From Parabacteroides sp. (GTDB lineage Bacteria; Bacteroidota; Bacteroidia; Bacteroidales; Tannerellaceae): a stretch of DNA of 64,000 nt. The notes under the pieces were generated by a model that saw only the letters and a list, made by a program, of their open reading frames with translations, was not told the origin of the DNA and did not search any database. Location: the NCBI GenBank assembly GCA_022775005.1, contig JALFJR010000066.1, positions 1 to 64,000 of the forward strand. Direction: 5' to 3'. A program made the translations under genes and the position numbers. Shown here in pieces: positions 62,925-64,000 of this stretch. Within the stretch, counting starts at the first letter, position 1. The number at the start of each line of letters is the position of its first letter.

Positions 62925-64000
62925 ATGAAATACCCCATTGGCATGCAGAGTTTCGACCAAATCCGGGAAGAAGGATTTGTCTATGTGGATAAGACCGACA
63001 TGGTCTATCAGTTGGCGACACAGGGAAAGATCTATTTCCTCAGCCGCCCCCGGCGGTTTGGCAAGAGCCTCTTGATCTCTACTTTGGAGAACTACTTCTT
63101 GGGCCGCAAGGAGCTCTTTCAAGGGCTTGCCATCGACCGGTTAGAGCAGGAATGGCTGACTTATCCCGTGTTTCATGTCGATTTCAACGGCAAGGTATTC
63201 ACCTCGCCCACAGAACTCGCTCAAACGCTGGAAACAATCGTGGCCACAGGAGAGGACAAATATGGTAAGAGTCCGCATGCCACTACGTTGGGCGACCGAC
63301 TGGCCTACGTGTTCGAGCAGGCACATGCACAGACCGGTCGGCGAGTCGTGATGCTGGTGGATGAATATGATAAGCCGCTGTTGGATGTGCTGGGCACCCA
63401 CATTCCCTCCCCTGTCGTAGAAGGCGAGATCCAGACTTTGGAGGACTACAACCGGGAGCTACTCAAAGGATTCTACAGTGTGTTTAAACTGGCCGATAAA
63501 CACCTGCGCTTCGTGCTCCTGACGGGTGTCACCAAGTTCTCGCAGATCAGTGTCTTCAGCGGGTTCAACCAACCGGCGGATATTAGCATGGATAATCGCT
63601 ATGAGGCATTGTGCGGTATAACAGAAAAGGAGTTATACTCTGTTTTTGCAGAACCGATCCGTAAATTGGCTGCAACCTATAAGGTAGATGAGACCGAAAT
63701 GAAGCAAATGCTGAAACAGCATTACGATGGCTATCATTTCAGCGATAACCTCTTGGATATCTACAATCCTTTCAGTCTGCTGAATTGCTTCTCCAGCTGC
63801 TCCATGCGAGACTTCTGGTTCGCCTCCGGCACGCCCACCTATTTGGTACACCTGCTAAAGCATTTCAAACAGAATATCAATGAGCTGATCAAAGACTACC
63901 ACTTCCCCGAGGAGTTCATCGACTACAAAGCGGACGTGGAGCAGCCACTGCCGATGATCTTCCAAAGTGGCTACCTCACCATCAAGGAGGCAGATCCTCT
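62925..64000 (+). CDS. AAA-ATPase-like / PD-(D/E)XK nuclease superfamily protein (3' end beyond window)
   Basis: At least 358 residues, cut by the window edge. It starts MKYPIGMQSFDQIREEGF and YVDKTDMVYQL, has a Walker A-like RPRRFGKSLLISTLE near residue 42 and Walker B-like VVMLVDEYDKPLLD, as in the AAA-ATPase-like (PF09820) family. These usually end in a PD-(D/E)XK nuclease domain, which would lie outside. The family is highly multiplied in gut Bacteroidota and is of unknown role, possibly mobile. A TATCTTCG box at 62887-62894 may be the promoter. Confidence 0.93.
   Translation, partial: MKYPIGMQSFDQIREEGFVYVDKTDMVYQLATQGKIYFLSRPRRFGKSLLISTLENYFLGRKELFQGLAIDRLEQEWLTYPVFHVDFNGKVFTSPTELAQTLETIVATGEDKYGKSPHATTLGDRLAYVFEQAHAQTGRRVVMLVDEYDKPLLDVLGTHIPSPVVEGEIQTLEDYNRELLKGFYSVFKLADKHLRFVLLTGVTKFSQISVFSGFNQPADISMDNRYEALCGITEKELYSVFAEPIRKLAATYKVDETEMKQMLKQHYDGYHFSDNLLDIYNPFSLLNCFSSCSMRDFWFASGTPTYLVHLLKHFKQNINELIKDYHFPEEFIDYKADVEQPLPMIFQSGYLTIKEADP

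Overview
The window looks like chromosomal DNA of a gut- or oral-type Bacteroidales. The signs are a Bacteroidota-style 16S rRNA, many promoters of the Bacteroides type (TAnnTTTG at -7, sometimes with TTTG 19-20 nt upstream), almost no Shine-Dalgarno sequences, an STN-type TonB receptor with FecR and ECF sigma factor, a three-gene oxaloacetate decarboxylase pump, and an S-layer-like protein ending in a DUF6383-type domain. The last points to Tannerellaceae, most likely Parabacteroides or a relative. This is inferred from gene content only; no database search was run.

Layout. 1-1343: 5' two thirds of a 16S rRNA gene (minus strand), its leader and promoter. 1344-8153 (minus): trpS followed by an ECF sigma / beta-barrel / FecR / TonB receptor / DUF4249 cell-surface signalling locus. 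8271-13816: two EamA transporters, lpdA with two small cysteine-rich paralogues, a PH-domain membrane protein and a secreted serine peptidase. 13932-17407: zinc-type ABC binding protein and ATPase without a permease, a 23-bp hairpin-forming tandem repeat, then Xre regulator / two-TM protein / SDR epimerase. 17527-22695: a tetraheme cytochrome-FGE fusion, two Tat-exported sugar-active enzymes, a RIC-like protein and a LuxR regulator. This is the best candidate for an undescribed periplasmic redox system. 22802-24143: a small hypothetical protein, a TPR protein and a terminator. 24154-28372 (minus): metG overlapping a DegT aminotransferase and a WlbA-like dehydrogenase, followed by remnants of a toxin-antitoxin module.

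28838-33359: an S-layer-like gene broken by one in-frame TAA, preceded by a repeat-rich region in which inverted repeats enclose a promoter pointing away from the gene, as in a phase-variable promoter in the OFF position. 33360-36492: PD-(D/E)XK nuclease, two DUF2807 proteins and a flavin-binding protein. 36553-43012 (minus): monoheme beta-propeller lipoprotein with a DUF6057 membrane protein, an orphan ATP-grasp protein and a DUF349 protein. 43276-46744 (minus): oadB, oadA and oadG, the sodium-pumping decarboxylase. 47086-52384 (plus): TPR protein, rpmH, PASTA protein, rluD-type synthase, ddl and an acyltransferase. 52529-62442: asd, a lamin-tail protein, a clostripain-like peptidase, a GHL10 glycosidase, uvrA and a mutarotase. 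62925 to the end: an AAA-ATPase/PD-(D/E)XK protein cut by the window edge.

How the genes may work together. Surface and envelope functions dominate: nutrient sensing (FecR locus), metal uptake, S-layer and glycan-related enzymes, and periplasmic electron transfer. They are interspersed with housekeeping genes (trpS, metG, lpdA, rpmH, ddl, asd, uvrA). Accessory DNA is concentrated at 28.4-34.3 kb and at the right edge.
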